Below the pieces are notes generated by a model that did no database searches, was not told where the DNA came from, and worked only from the letters and a program-made list of their open reading frames with translations. A DNA stretch of 64,000 nucleotides, taken from NCBI GenBank assembly GCA_013368315.1, contig JAACJM010000119.1:186001-250000 (forward strand), in the 5' to 3' direction. A program made the translations under genes and the position numbers. The DNA comes from Tetrapyrgos nigripes (Eukaryota > Basidiomycota > Agaricomycetes > Agaricales > Campanellaceae). Positions 43,201 to 53,365 of this stretch are shown here, in pieces. Position 1 is the first letter of the stretch. Every line of letters begins with the position of its first letter.

Positions 43201-45186
43201 TTTGAAAAGTGATCATTTCCCGTTTGTTATCCCGGACTGGCTGTTGCTGTACTGTATATGTACATTTCTAAATCCAATGGTCACGGCCATGGTCCCAGTT
43301 AGAAATCATCCAGGAGACACTTACGCCTATTATTTAATTCCAAACTCCTTCCTCAGGCTCTGTCCTCTCTTGAATTCTAGGCTGCAAAGTCCTAGTAAAC
43401 ACCGTGACTGCTCCCAGGCCTCGCTCATGCTTCACCTTCATGTTTCACTCTTCATCCTTAAGTTTTCCTTATGCAATAGTAAATACGCTTACTTATTCGG
43501 CCATGTGGATTGAACAGGCTTTATCTCGACGGTGACACTGACTTGACCCCAATCCATCGACCATCGAGACTTGACTAGCTTGACTTGTCATGTCCAGAGC
43601 ACTCGCTGCCACAGTGCCCATGTACATATGCAGAAGCGCAGCTGCGTAAGTAGTTTAGGTTGCAACTATTTGGCCACTTTCGGATTTTGTGTAGTCATAG
43701 TCTTACAGGGGCGGGGCGAAGAAAGCCACACTTGCCACAGCAAACGATTGCGAACGACTCGGAAGCCGGAGATTAGATTCATTCGCTTCGCTATACATAT
43801 AATGGGAAACTTGAGGACGGTCAGCTTTAGTTTGGTTTGGTTAGTTTGAATTTTTGCTGTCCTTTTTTATGACGATATACATAAAAGCACCCTCCCCTCT
43901 CTCCCTTTTCCATCTCTCCCTCCTCCATATGTATATGTTTAACCGGGAATGGTCCGGGAATGGTCCGGGATCCGGGAGTGTTTTTTCGGATACAAACTGT
44001 GGCTTTCTTGCGTATTGCCTGATATGCATTGAAACTGTGGAAGGAAATCTCGAGGAACCGTGAGTATTTACGCTACGATTTTGGCCCTTGCTGGGTACCT
44101 GCGTCAACCCAGTGCTCATAGAAAAAAGCAGATAATCGGAGATGGCTAGCTTCCCAGTAAACAATAGTATGTATTTGGCATTTGGAAAGTGATGATCCAG
44201 CATTAACTTCAATAGTACTAATTCAACATTGCATTTCAAGTGGGAAGTCAGCATTTACAAGGAGGTTCGGCAAGTACTAATCCAGCAATTGTGAGGTTTG
44301 CCGCAAGTAAGAATCTAGCATTTCATTACTTTTTGTCAAATCTTTTTGTCAAATGCGGACTTGGCATTTTACCGACGCATTTTCTCAAGAACTGATGTAG
44401 CAATTGGCAACCAGCTGAGTATTTGGCATCTCAACGCCTGAGAAGCAAGCAGCCACAGGCCAGCTATTACCTGTCAGTCCATGGAGGTTGTGAAATATAT
44501 ATGTATCATGTCTGAGTTATGCATGGTATACTTTGAGAAAAAAGTACAAGATGGGGGCTATTAACGACGCCCGATTCCGGCCTAGGTAAACTTTGAACAC
44601 ACTTTGATTGCCTCCAGTGCACAGGAAGCAACTCCATACAGTACTTATTACCTTGTGCCCGACGCACGTAATTACTTATGTTCTCATCATCTTAAGGTTT
44701 GCTAGCTCCTCTCCAGGATCCGCGCTCAGCCTGAGGACTCTCCGAGTCGTTTTCAAAATCCTTGAGTTATAGACTGGGCCACCGACTTGTAAGTACGGAG
44801 AAAGACTGTTGTGTTGCTGTACTACATGTATGGCTACACATTCCCAAACCCAATATTCATGGTTATAAATCCAGGAGACAGTCTTACAGCATAGGGTTTG
44901 ACTGGTCATTGGCCATTGCCAGGCACTGAGCACGCTGCTGACAACGCTATACATGTTCTAATAATAGATGATTCCTAGAGTTCTGATTGGCTCATCAATC
45001 GCGAAAGTCAAGAATGATGGCATCAAACGCAACTTTTTAAAGTTCTGGTCACGTTGTTGAGACACTTTTCATCGATTCTGAACATCAACATCACGCAAAA
45101 GTTTTTTGAGGTGAGCGAGAAATCAGGCCTTGAGATTCTTGTGTGGATTGAAAGGCAATTCAGAGAAATCAAAACAAGCTTCGGAA
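43201..45186. other. Intergenic; possible degenerate element at 44150-44440
   Basis: At 43938-43973, ccgggaatggt is repeated in tandem about three times. From 44150 to 44440 words such as ccagcattt, ggcattt and aatctagcattt recur every 35-45 bp in both orientations, like subterminal repeats of a DNA transposon. No gene was recognised before the NLR start. Confidence 0.35.
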
Positions 45187-48100
45187 ATGGGACCAACTGA
45201 TAATAGCTCTGATCAAACTGGTACTGGGAACCAGGCGAATGTCTTTTCTGGAGCCCACCACAATACTTTTGTGGGCACTTCTATCACTAATATTAGTGGA
45301 AATGTAAATTATTATACCTGTAAGTAATCAACTTATTCCTCAGGTGAATAGTATGATACTTAATCAAATTATTTGTAGATCTGCCAGAAAGCAAGCCAAA
45401 GGTAAATGATGAATAATATTCCCAAAAAAAGTCTTGATGTCTGATCAATATAATCTTTATCCAGGAAATCACACTCGAGTATGTATAAGCTTATAATGTT
45501 TAACAATTTCATCTAATTTTCAAACTTTCAGTGATTTGCTTCTTAACACTCCTCAAGCTCCAGTTGTATTTACTGGCAGATCCAGCCTGGTTGAAGAGGC
45601 AGTCAATACCTTGTGTGAAGCTGGGGAGTTCCATATTGCCATTCTTGGAGCTGGGGGAATAGGCAAAACATCTTTGGCCTTGCATATTATGGAAAGTCAC
45701 TTGATCAAAGAGAAATTTGGAGAGAAATGCTATTTCATCCCTTGTGAAATCCTTCCAGATGCACAAAACCTTACCCAAGGATTGGTCCATGCAATTGGTT
45801 GGCAGGTGACTCAAGGAAAAACACCTTTGGGTATATTGCTGGACTATCTCAAAGGCTGCCAAGGGGTCTTATTCATCTTGGATAATTTTGACACATCCTG
45901 GAACAGTGATGACCAGGCAAAATTCAAGAACTTGATTGAGAAGATTTGCAGTTTCAAGTCAGTCTCAGTTATTGTAACTATGAGAGGAACTGATGGGCCT
46001 GGACAAATCAAATGGCATAAGCTAGGAGGACAATCAGGCTTACCTCCTCTTAAGCTTAGTGCTGCCAAGGAAGCTTTCTGTTCTTTCAGTTCAGACGGAA
46101 AGTTCACAATTGAGCAGAAAGATCCTCTTTTGGAGCAGCTGCTAAGCCAGATGGATGGTATGCCTTTGGCTATCATGCTGATTGCACAGCATGCCAAAGA
46201 ACTGCCATTGAAGGATCTAATGGAAATGTGGAATGGTCAGAAGACAGCAGTGCTCAAGAGAATTGGAGAGCAAGATGACAGGCTTACAAGCATTGAAGTG
46301 TCAATTGAGTTGACTCTGAACATTATCAGAGAAAAGCTTTCCCCTACAGGAGAGGATCGTTTGAGACTTATTGCTTTTCTTCCAAGTGGCATCCCAGATT
46401 GGTTGGAAAATCTGCCCAAAGTGCTTCCTAATGCCACCATGGAAGTTCTTGTCTTGAAAAAGTCATGCCTTATTCATGAGGCAGGAAATCAGACATTGAG
46501 AATGCTGACACCTATTGTTGAATACATCATGAAAATTTATGGCATAACAGGGCAGTTTGTGAATCAGATATGGAGGTTTTATGAGTCATTCATAGACAAT
46601 TTACCTCAAAACTCTATTAAAGGAGATATTCAGCTTGGACTGCATATTGCAAATATCTTCAAAATTCTTGATATTCAGATTGAGAAGTCATTTGAAAAAT
46701 CACATATGAATATGTTAAAACGATTGGATAATTATTCACAGTACTTCCCAGGTCTTATGCCACTGGTTGAGAAATATTTGAGATGGCAGTCACAAATGAG
46801 TCTGGGTGATCAAATTGAGGTGATGTTTCTCCAAGAAGATATGTTCAGCTTTATGGGAGAATATGAGAAGGCTATAGCAATAATCAAGGATGTGGAGAAG
46901 CTTCATAAGCATCAGATAAATCAAGAGATCAGTAATCTGGAAGTAATTACAAGCAGTAAGGGGACACATGTGAACTATACAACTGAACAAACTCAGGCTG
47001 AATGCTACAAGAGATTGGGACAGATCACTTATTATCAAAGTGATTATAATGAATCACAGGGGAAAGTACAACAAGCCATGAATCTTTATAAGAAGATTGG
47101 AAATATGAAGGGAGCTGCTCAGTGCTTGCAATACATGGGAGAGATCAGCCAGATGCTGGGCCAATATGAGGAAGGAAAGGTCATGTTGGAGCAAGCCAGA
47201 AAGTACTTTGAGGAGATCAGAGACAGGCTAGGAGTTGCTCAGTGCTTGCAATGCATAGGGAACATCAGGCAAATGCTGGGCCAATTTGAGAAAGCAAGGG
47301 TCATGTTGGAGCAAGCCAAAAGGCAATTTGAGGAGATTGGAGACAGACTGGGAGCTGCTCAGTGCCTTTGAAGCCTAGGACACATCAGCCTAATGCTGGG
47401 CCAATATGAGGAAGCAAAGGTCATGCTGGAGCAAGCCAAAAAGCAATCTGAGGAGATCGGAAGACAGGCTGGGAACTGCTCAGTGCCTTCAAAGCCTAGG
47501 AGATATCAGGTGAATGCTGGGCCAGTACAAGGAAGCAAAGGTCATGCTAGATCAAGCCAAAAAGCAATTTGAGGAGATTGGGTCTAGGCTGGGAACTGCT
47601 CAGTGCTTGCAACACATGGGAGACATCAGCTGCAAGATGGGCCAATATGAGGAAGCAAAGATCCTGCTGGAGCAGGCCAAAAAGCAATTTGAGGAGATTG
47701 GAGACAGGCTTGGAGATGCTCAGTGCTTGTATGTCCTGGGAGACATCAGGCAAATTTTGGGGCAATATGAGGAAGCAAAGGTCATTCTGGAGCAAGCCAA
47801 AAAGCAATTTGAGGAATCTGGGTCCAGGCTGGAAGTTGCTCAGTGCTTGTGAAGCCTGGGAAACATCAGCAAAATGCTGAGCCAATATGAGAAAGCAAAT
47901 TTCATGCTAGAGCAAGCCAAAGAGGAATTTGAGGGGCTTGGATCCAAGCTGGGAGCTGCTCAGTGCTTGCGAAGCCTGGGAGACATCAGGAAAATGCTGG
48001 GCCAATATGGGGAAGGAATGATCATGCTGGAGCAAGCGAAAAAGCAATTTGAGGAGATTGGAGACACACTGGGAACTGCTCAGTGCTTGAAAAGCCTGGG

Positions 48101-48545
48101 AAACATCAGCAAAATGCTGAGCCAATATGAGGAAGCAGAGGTCATGCTGGAGAAAGCCAAAGAGCAGTTTGAGGGTCTCAGATCCAAGCTGGGAGCTGCT
48201 CTGTGCTTGTGAAGCCTGGGGGACATCAGGCACATTCTGGGCCAATACAAGGAAGCAAGGGTCATGGTAGAGCAAGCCAAAAAACAATTTGAGGAGATTG
48301 GAGACCAGCTGAGATCTGCTCAGTGCTTGCGAAGCCTAGGAGACATCAGCCAAAAGCTGGGCCAATATGAAGAAGCAAAGGTCATGCTGCAGCAAGCTAA
48401 AAACCAATTTGAGCACCTTGGAGACAGGCAGGGAGCTGCACAGTGCTTGCAAAGGCTGGGAAAACTCCAGCCTGGTATATTCACCACCCTAAACATTTTT
48501 ATTTCTCTTGTTGTCTTACTTTTGACTTATTATTTTTGTATTTAG
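45187..48545 (+). pseudogene. NLR-like STAND protein with TPR array, interrupted
   Basis: Exons 45187-45319, 45379-45401, 45465-45478 and a long exon from 45532. To the first TGA (47369-47371) this encodes 669 residues. Order: a Gly/Asn-rich N-terminus (NVFSGAHHNTFVG, then TNISGNVNYY), then an NB-ARC/NACHT-type ATPase with Walker A GAGGIGKTS, Walker B GVLFILDNFD, a sensor-like SVIVTMRG and GMPLAI (GLPL). A winged-helix-like region (about 46240-46560) and TPRs follow. After 47371 the repeats continue to 48545, interrupted by a +1 frameshift near 47461 and TGA at 47850-47852 and 48210-48212. Such proteins act in fungal self/non-self recognition and programmed cell death: ligand binding to repeats triggers ATP-dependent oligomerisation. 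A shortened protein ending at 47371 could still be functional. CpG is almost absent from the gene body. Confidence 0.85.
47159..48475 (+). repeat. Tandem array of eleven 120-bp TPR-coding units
   Basis: The anchor gggccaatatgaggaagc recurs at about 47159, 47279, 47399, 47519, 47639, 47759, 47879, 47999, 48119, 48239 and 48359. Spacing is 120 bp except for one 121-bp step, which is the frameshift. Each unit encodes a 40-residue helical hairpin of the type LGQYEEAKVMLEQAKKQFEE with a following IGDRLGAAQCLxSLGDI. Units are highly similar, suggesting recent expansion or ongoing homogenisation. Confidence 0.95.
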
Positions 48546-49014
48546 TTCTCAGTTTTTCGATCACTTCGTTCCTTTCTATTTACGTGTGTCTTGGAGTGAG
48601 GAGCTAGTACTGAATACTGTATATGTTGTATAGTTGTCATCGGAGACCAACGCCATGCAGCTGAAGGCTGGGGACAATGTAACAGAGGTTGAAAGTCAGA
48701 AATCCTCTGTCAAATTGTATGAAGATATCTTGGCTTTTTTTGCTCTGACATGTACATTTTATATTCCAGTCCTGTACTAACTTACAAGTAGATCTGAATT
48801 TTGATATACAATTATTTATTTATTATGATTCTTCAATCCAATGAGTCCTCAAGAATTCGTGTGATTCGTCTCTCGTACTGAGTCATAGGAAACTTTGATA
48901 CTAACCAACTTCCATTGCAGAGTACCAATCAGCATGTAAGTCATTCATGACCTTTTCGGTATTTTGTGACCAGACTTAAGGCGGTTGTTTTACTTATTTA
49001 CCGTTTTGTCACAC
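48546..49014. other. 3' flank of the NLR gene
   Basis: CpG dinucleotides reappear immediately after the stop. No gene was recognised. Confidence 0.4.
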
Positions 49015-49455
49015 TAGCATATCCATCCTCATCACCTAGAAGTTTGGGACTCGCCACTTCGTTTTAAATCAATTTTAACTTGTAATCAAGCACAGTGACT
49101 TTTACAACAGCAAATAGGATCGCCGATCATCTAGGACTTCAAGCTTCAAGCTTCAAGGCCCACGCGAAAGACCCGAATGTCATTGATGCTGTTGCAGATA
49201 GGGTACCCACTGATTTTGACTTGGACTGTTGAACGTTGATAACCAATTGATAACTTGGTCTTGCGTGATGTTGAGTATCTGAGGATGAGTCCCTTGATCT
49301 ATCCTGAGACGAAGGTCACCGGATGGATGTTCGATGATAATACTGGAAAGGCAAATCGCAACTCTCATCTCTGATAAATTATGCCATAATGATACTGACT
49401 CGAGAAAAGACTCGTCAGGCGGCGTAGACCATCGCTCACAATCCAAGGATTTTAG
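49015..49455 (+). pseudogene. Beta-carbonic-anhydrase relic 2
   Basis: aagtttgggactcgccacttcg matches the exon with GTRHFVVIKHSDC of the split gene, but stops follow and the HSDC motif reads HSDF. The region from gcccacgcgaaagac to aatactggaaagg (about 49155-49355) matches the 3' exon (HAKD...DRVPTDFDL, LIYPETKVTGWMF). A final short exon-like sequence precedes ggcggcgtag at 49423-49432. Many frame errors. Confidence 0.7.
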
Positions 49456-49612
49456 AATTCCAGTGTTTCAAGGCAATACCTCTACGTTCTCGCTTTGTAC
49501 ATAATCGAGCGAGTATATAAAGGTTTTGCGAATGAGGTGGCCGAAGACCCAGTCAATTTAGGGAATCTTTCATAACAACGGGTAGACTCCGATTTTCGTG
49601 TGCTCTCTTGCT
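49456..49612 (+). repeat. Spacer duplicated at 43046-43200, with TATA-like box
   Basis: Contains gagcgagtatataaaggttttgcgaat and aacaacgggtagactccgat. It may carry the promoter of the gene fragment to its right. Confidence 0.8.
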
Positions 49613-49619
49613 TGCGATA

Positions 49620-49840
49620 TCATGCCTGCGGAACAGCGGGACTCATGGCCGAGTTACTCAGTCTACCTCTTTATTTCTTCCTGGATCCCATTCAAATGAA
49701 CGGAGACTTGAAAGCACCTGTTGGTTTTGAGCATCGAGTCGTAGGATTCACCCTGAGCATGAGAATGCTGAATCAGTGCTATTATTGAGTTCTTGGTCAA
49801 TTCACCGGGAGCGAGAAAGATCAAGCATCATCGCCAACTT
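49620..49840 (+). pseudogene. Unknown gene fragment (copy in opposite orientation at 58540-58740)
   Basis: The plus strand reads MPAEQRDSWPSYSVYLFISS from 49622. After a possible intron it continues with MNGDLKAPVGFEHRV and LSMRMLN. The minus strand at 58740-58540 has MNGDLKLPAAFDHEVEEV and SPSMRMLN then a stop. The two copies identify a shared coding segment of a family I do not recognise. Confidence 0.4.
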
Positions 49841-50170
49841 GACGCCACTCGAGTCCCGACAAGTCTGTTTTCGGAATGCCGGACCTCAGCCGTTCCGCTT
49901 TCGTGACCGCCTCCTCCAATGACTGTGAGTATACTCTTGGTACACTCAAATGCTATTATTCCAACCCCTTCTAGCCACTGCCGTTTTGCAATATGCGGTA
50001 CCGGTGTACATGGCTTCCTCAGCATTCCAGCTTATCTCTTCCTATTCGCACACTGAACGCTAGGGCGATCGGCCTTTCAAGTTGTAACACGATGATCTGG
50101 TTGGGAAGCTGCTCTAAACGAGTTTACCGGTGTAGTAATTCGTGCTTTAAAAGCTGGGAAAGCTTAACCC

Positions 50171-50754
50171 ATGGACAATCCAGTATACGTATCCACTTCT
50201 CTGGACATCCGAGAAAGCATGTCTCCTACCTACGAAACCTCTCCTCCTATTCCAAGCCAGGAATTACTTGATCGTAACCTCAAGTATGCTTCGCGCCACC
50301 AACCGAAATTTGGCGACGCAATTTGGCAAAATCCAAATCCCCCCGACACTGCAATCAGTACGTTTCAGAATCTTGAATATAGTCCCTGCTGATATCCTCG
50401 GGTCCTACTTGTAACAGTTTGCTGTCAAGATGGTCGTCTTCAGTGAGTACCAGTCTGTTTTTGAATGACGCCGCGTAATGATGTGTATTTTAGGCCAACC
50501 AAACTACTTGGTCTCGCCGATTTTGATACATCGATCATCCGTAGCTCAGGTGGGGCAGTGTAAGTTGATCGCAATTACTCTGATCTTTGACTGAAGATTA
50601 TGATCTGTCTGTCTTTTAAACTGGCACTGGCAGTCATGAACTCCCCAGAAACATCTTCATCGCCCAGAAATGGGGAACTCGCCACTTCGTTGTGATCAAA
50701 CATAGTGACTGTGGTTACTTTCAGATCCCCAACAAAGAAGTGATCATCGACAAC
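50171..50754 (+). pseudogene. Beta-carbonic anhydrase, 5' part of a split gene
   Basis: Exons 50171-50357, 50418-50442, 50494-50559 and 50634-50754, all GT-AG, give 133 codons in frame. Motifs: CQDGR (CxDxR zinc/active-site motif), ADFDTSIIRSSGGA (RNAGG-like), AQKWGTRHFVVIKHSDCGYF (HxxC zinc ligands). All four canonical Cys, Asp, His and Cys positions are present. The enzyme class interconverts CO2 and bicarbonate. The exon runs straight into a SINE at 50755, and the missing C-terminus lies at 58177-58430. The start at 50171 or 50219 is possible. CpG is common here, unlike in the distant 3' part. Confidence 0.78.
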
Positions 50755-51217
50755 TGGGGAAAGGTGCCACTGCTTCGCATAGCAAGATACGAGGCCCTTT
50801 CCCAGTGAACATTTCTTTGAAAATAAGGAAATCCAGCCATTGAAATATATAGATGTACGCCACTCAGGGAACAGAAGACAAAGGCGTGCCAATGTCACTT
50901 TTTTGTCAATCTGAATGAGATTTGGGTAGTGGAGAACCTGGTGAGAGCCTGGTGCGCCAATGGGCTTTATGACGAGAGCCTAGAGGTGCATGGTAGTATA
51001 AGGATGATTGATGACGGTTGAGAAGGGAAGCTGGCATGACGTCATGGTTGTTGACGTCAACGGTCCTTAAACCTGGTCCAGACTGAGTCTAAACATTTTG
51101 GTTGTCAGGAAGGACAGAGACTGACTTAGGGGTGGGAGATTGAACCTGTGGAAAAGATCTGGGAGGTCGCTCTGAGAAATGATGACATAAATTAACTCAG
51201 CCTAAAGGCCTTGTAAC
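50755..51217 (-). mobile_element. SINE, full length, inserted in the carbonic anhydrase exon
   Basis: In its own (minus) orientation it starts gttacaaggcctttaggctgagttaatttatg and ends with gcttgccatgcgaagcagtggcacctttcccca, matching the copy at 52622-53084. The left flank is AAC (50752-50754). The same AAC follows the related SINE end at 58174-58176. Confidence 0.8.
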
Positions 51218-51645
51218 ATAAGGGCTCTGCCCCAACCTCTGCCCAGGAACCTACCTAGCCCCAGTACAGGATTCTCCAGCCTGGACCCCCTTGGCAAACT
51301 GTCGACATGACCACAAATCTTGATAACAATTTGGCCGACAATGTCCTCCATTTCTTCCAGTCGTGAATCATCCAAGTAAGTCTGAATAAATCAAGGTACC
51401 GCGATGTATCAGTAAAAGATAGATGAACGGAGCGGTAAGTGGACTGTAAATATCAATCATAGTCACGAGATCCATGATATTGGTTGATGATCGTTAGGAT
51501 AGAAGATCGAAAATTGTATATACAGCGCTTGCATATATATGCTCTGCGCAAAAAGTCGCAACTCGGAGCATTGCCCACAAGCTGCATTGCACCATGTCCA
51601 AACCTGATGGCTTCCCTTCAACTTCCATTCCACTCATCAAACCCC
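51218..51645 (+). repeat. Duplicated 5' region of the DUF6534 gene (copy A, empty site)
   Basis: Matches 52438-53365 without the SINE: acataagggctc(t/c)gcccc, ctgaataaat(c/t)aaggtac, then cgcgatgtatcagtaaaaga and tatgctctgcgcaaaaagt. It ends in a short ATG-containing piece similar to the DUF6534 start (MSKPDGFPSTSIPL) that runs into unrelated sequence. The insertion point corresponds to 51395-51400. Confidence 0.88.
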
Positions 51646-52437
51646 TTCAATTATATATATAGTATCATGATATGCTGTTTCAATGATGCTGGTGGCATTG
51701 TGCTTTTTTATGTTTCGGGGTGGTTGCTGAATCGACTCCGGATGTCAAAGCTTGGTCAAAGGCTCAAAACGCACTGATGGTCCATAAGATTTTAAGCACG
51801 GAAAGTTCAATGAACGTTCAAACACTGATCTTGAACAAATCCAAATTGCGGGCATAGCCAAGGCATAGCGCGCCAAGTGCAAATGTCTGATCATGAGACT
51901 GTTGCATGCAATATATATAAGCTTGAGCCACTGCAAGATAGTCGTTCCCCTGGAAGGAGGAGGAGGAGTGAAGGGGAGGTGACGACAGAAATAAGTCCAA
52001 AGAAACGCCGCGGCGTCAACGCGTCTGGCAAAGTCACAGGACCAATTTGCGCGTTGTACTATATACAGACGGTCAAAGTACATCTACATCCTTTCAAAGG
52101 AAATCTTGAATATCATGATGAAGATTTCATGGAGGCCGGTTGTCTTGTCTAAAGCTACAACTTGCGGTAGCAGGAGTTTTCCATCACTTCTTGACCGTAA
52201 AATGTGTAGGTGGGCGGATACCAACATAGTACGAACTAAAGTATGTGAGCCCAAAATTGGCTCCAAATGCTGTTTAGTTTATGTCCTTTGAAATGCTACG
52301 GAAGCCTGAACTGTGGCTGCCCTGCAAGAGCGGGCTTCATTTAGAGAACTTATATACGTTTTTGACCTTGACAACTTGCCAGATTGACTGTCGTCAAGAT
52401 GCTTGGTGGCTCCTGATGGGTAGGTCAAAAATAAATT
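51646..52437. other. Intergenic, nothing recognised
   Basis: Starts with a short TA run at 51652-51662. Frames such as 51877-52152 have no motif or splice support. Confidence 0.3.
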
Positions 52438-53365
52438 TACATAAGGGCTCCGCCCCAACCTCTGCCCAGGAATCTACCTAGCCCCAGTACAGGATTCTCC
52501 AGCCCGGACCCCTTGGGAAACTGTTGACATGACCGCAAATCTCGATAACAATTTGGCCGGCAATGTCCTCCATTTCTTCCGGTCGTGAATCATTCAAGTA
52601 AGTCTGAATAAATTAAGGTACTGGGGTAAAAAGCCATCGCTTCGCGTGGCAAGCTACGAGGCCTGTTCAATAAAGCCAAAATTTTACTCTTATATTGACT
52701 ACGCTGCAGCTGCTGAGAGAAGCAGAGCTAAAACAACGAAAGAAGATTTGAAGACAAGAATTACGAGGTTTATACTCGATGCGAATGCAAGCTTGAGGAG
52801 TGGAGGAATAGGGCAGTGGACATTGTCGACGCTGGCAGTGAAAACGAGAGAGTCGACACGCTGCCAGCTGGCATGACGTTTGCATGACGTTGTGGTTGTC
52901 GACAGAAAGGCCTCGCGTTGATCCGAGGAAGCCGTGAACAACGTCATGGGTCTTTGATGGGTCTCGACCGTGATTTCAGATGAGCGCTAATGAGCGCCAA
53001 CGAACAGGGGTGGGAGTTTGAACCCGTGGAAAAGATTGGGAGGTCGCTACGACATAAATTAACTCAGCCTAAAGGCCTCGTAACCGCAATGTATCAGTAA
53101 AAGATAGATGAACGGAGCGGTAAGTGGACTATAATATCGATCATAGTCACGAGATCCATGGTATTGTGCTATCAGGTTGATGATCGTTAGGATAGAAGAT
53201 CGAAATTTGTATATACAGCGCTTGCATATATATGCTCTGCGCAAAAAGTTGCAACTCGGAGCATTGCCCACAACCTGTATTGCACAAGCACACCATGTCC
53301 GAACCTGATGGCTTCCCTTCAACTTCTATTCCACTCGGAGTAGACATTTCAAACCCCTTCAATGG
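52438..53365 (+). repeat. Duplicated 5' region of the DUF6534 gene (copy B, filled site)
   Basis: As copy A, but interrupted by a SINE between aaggtac and cgcaatgtatc. It continues into the intact gene. A short extra stretch (gtgctatca, gcacaagcac, ggagtagacatt) distinguishes it from copy A. Confidence 0.88.
52622..53084 (-). mobile_element. Reference SINE copy, tRNA-derived, about 465 bp
   Basis: Read on the minus strand: gttacgaggccttTAGGCTGAGTTaattt (A-box-like), then about 45 nt later cacGGGTTCAAACTCCCacc (B-box-like). A body with repeated gacaaccacaacgtcatg words follows, and a 3' end ggcctcgtagcttgccacgcgaagcgatggctttttacccca. Box spacing matches a tRNA gene. gtac/gtaac flanks mark the insertion. 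The conserved ggcctcgtaac near both ends forms a short inverted repeat. Confidence 0.75.

Noticed and set aside
47159..48475. CRISPR-like periodic array
   Set aside because: The 120-bp units have no distinct spacers and encode TPR hairpins in a eukaryotic gene.
45187..48545. Readthrough or recoding of TGA in the NLR gene
   Set aside because: The TGAs sit at a CpG-containing CGA codon and are accompanied by a frameshift, so decay is simpler; no recoding signal was seen.
51877..52152. 91-codon frame between the two DUF6534 5' copies
   Set aside because: No motif, start context or splice support; overlapping minus frames are as good.
52995..53070. tRNA gene on the minus strand
   Set aside because: Box-like sequences are present but no cloverleaf stems; the sequence is repeated as the head of a SINE.
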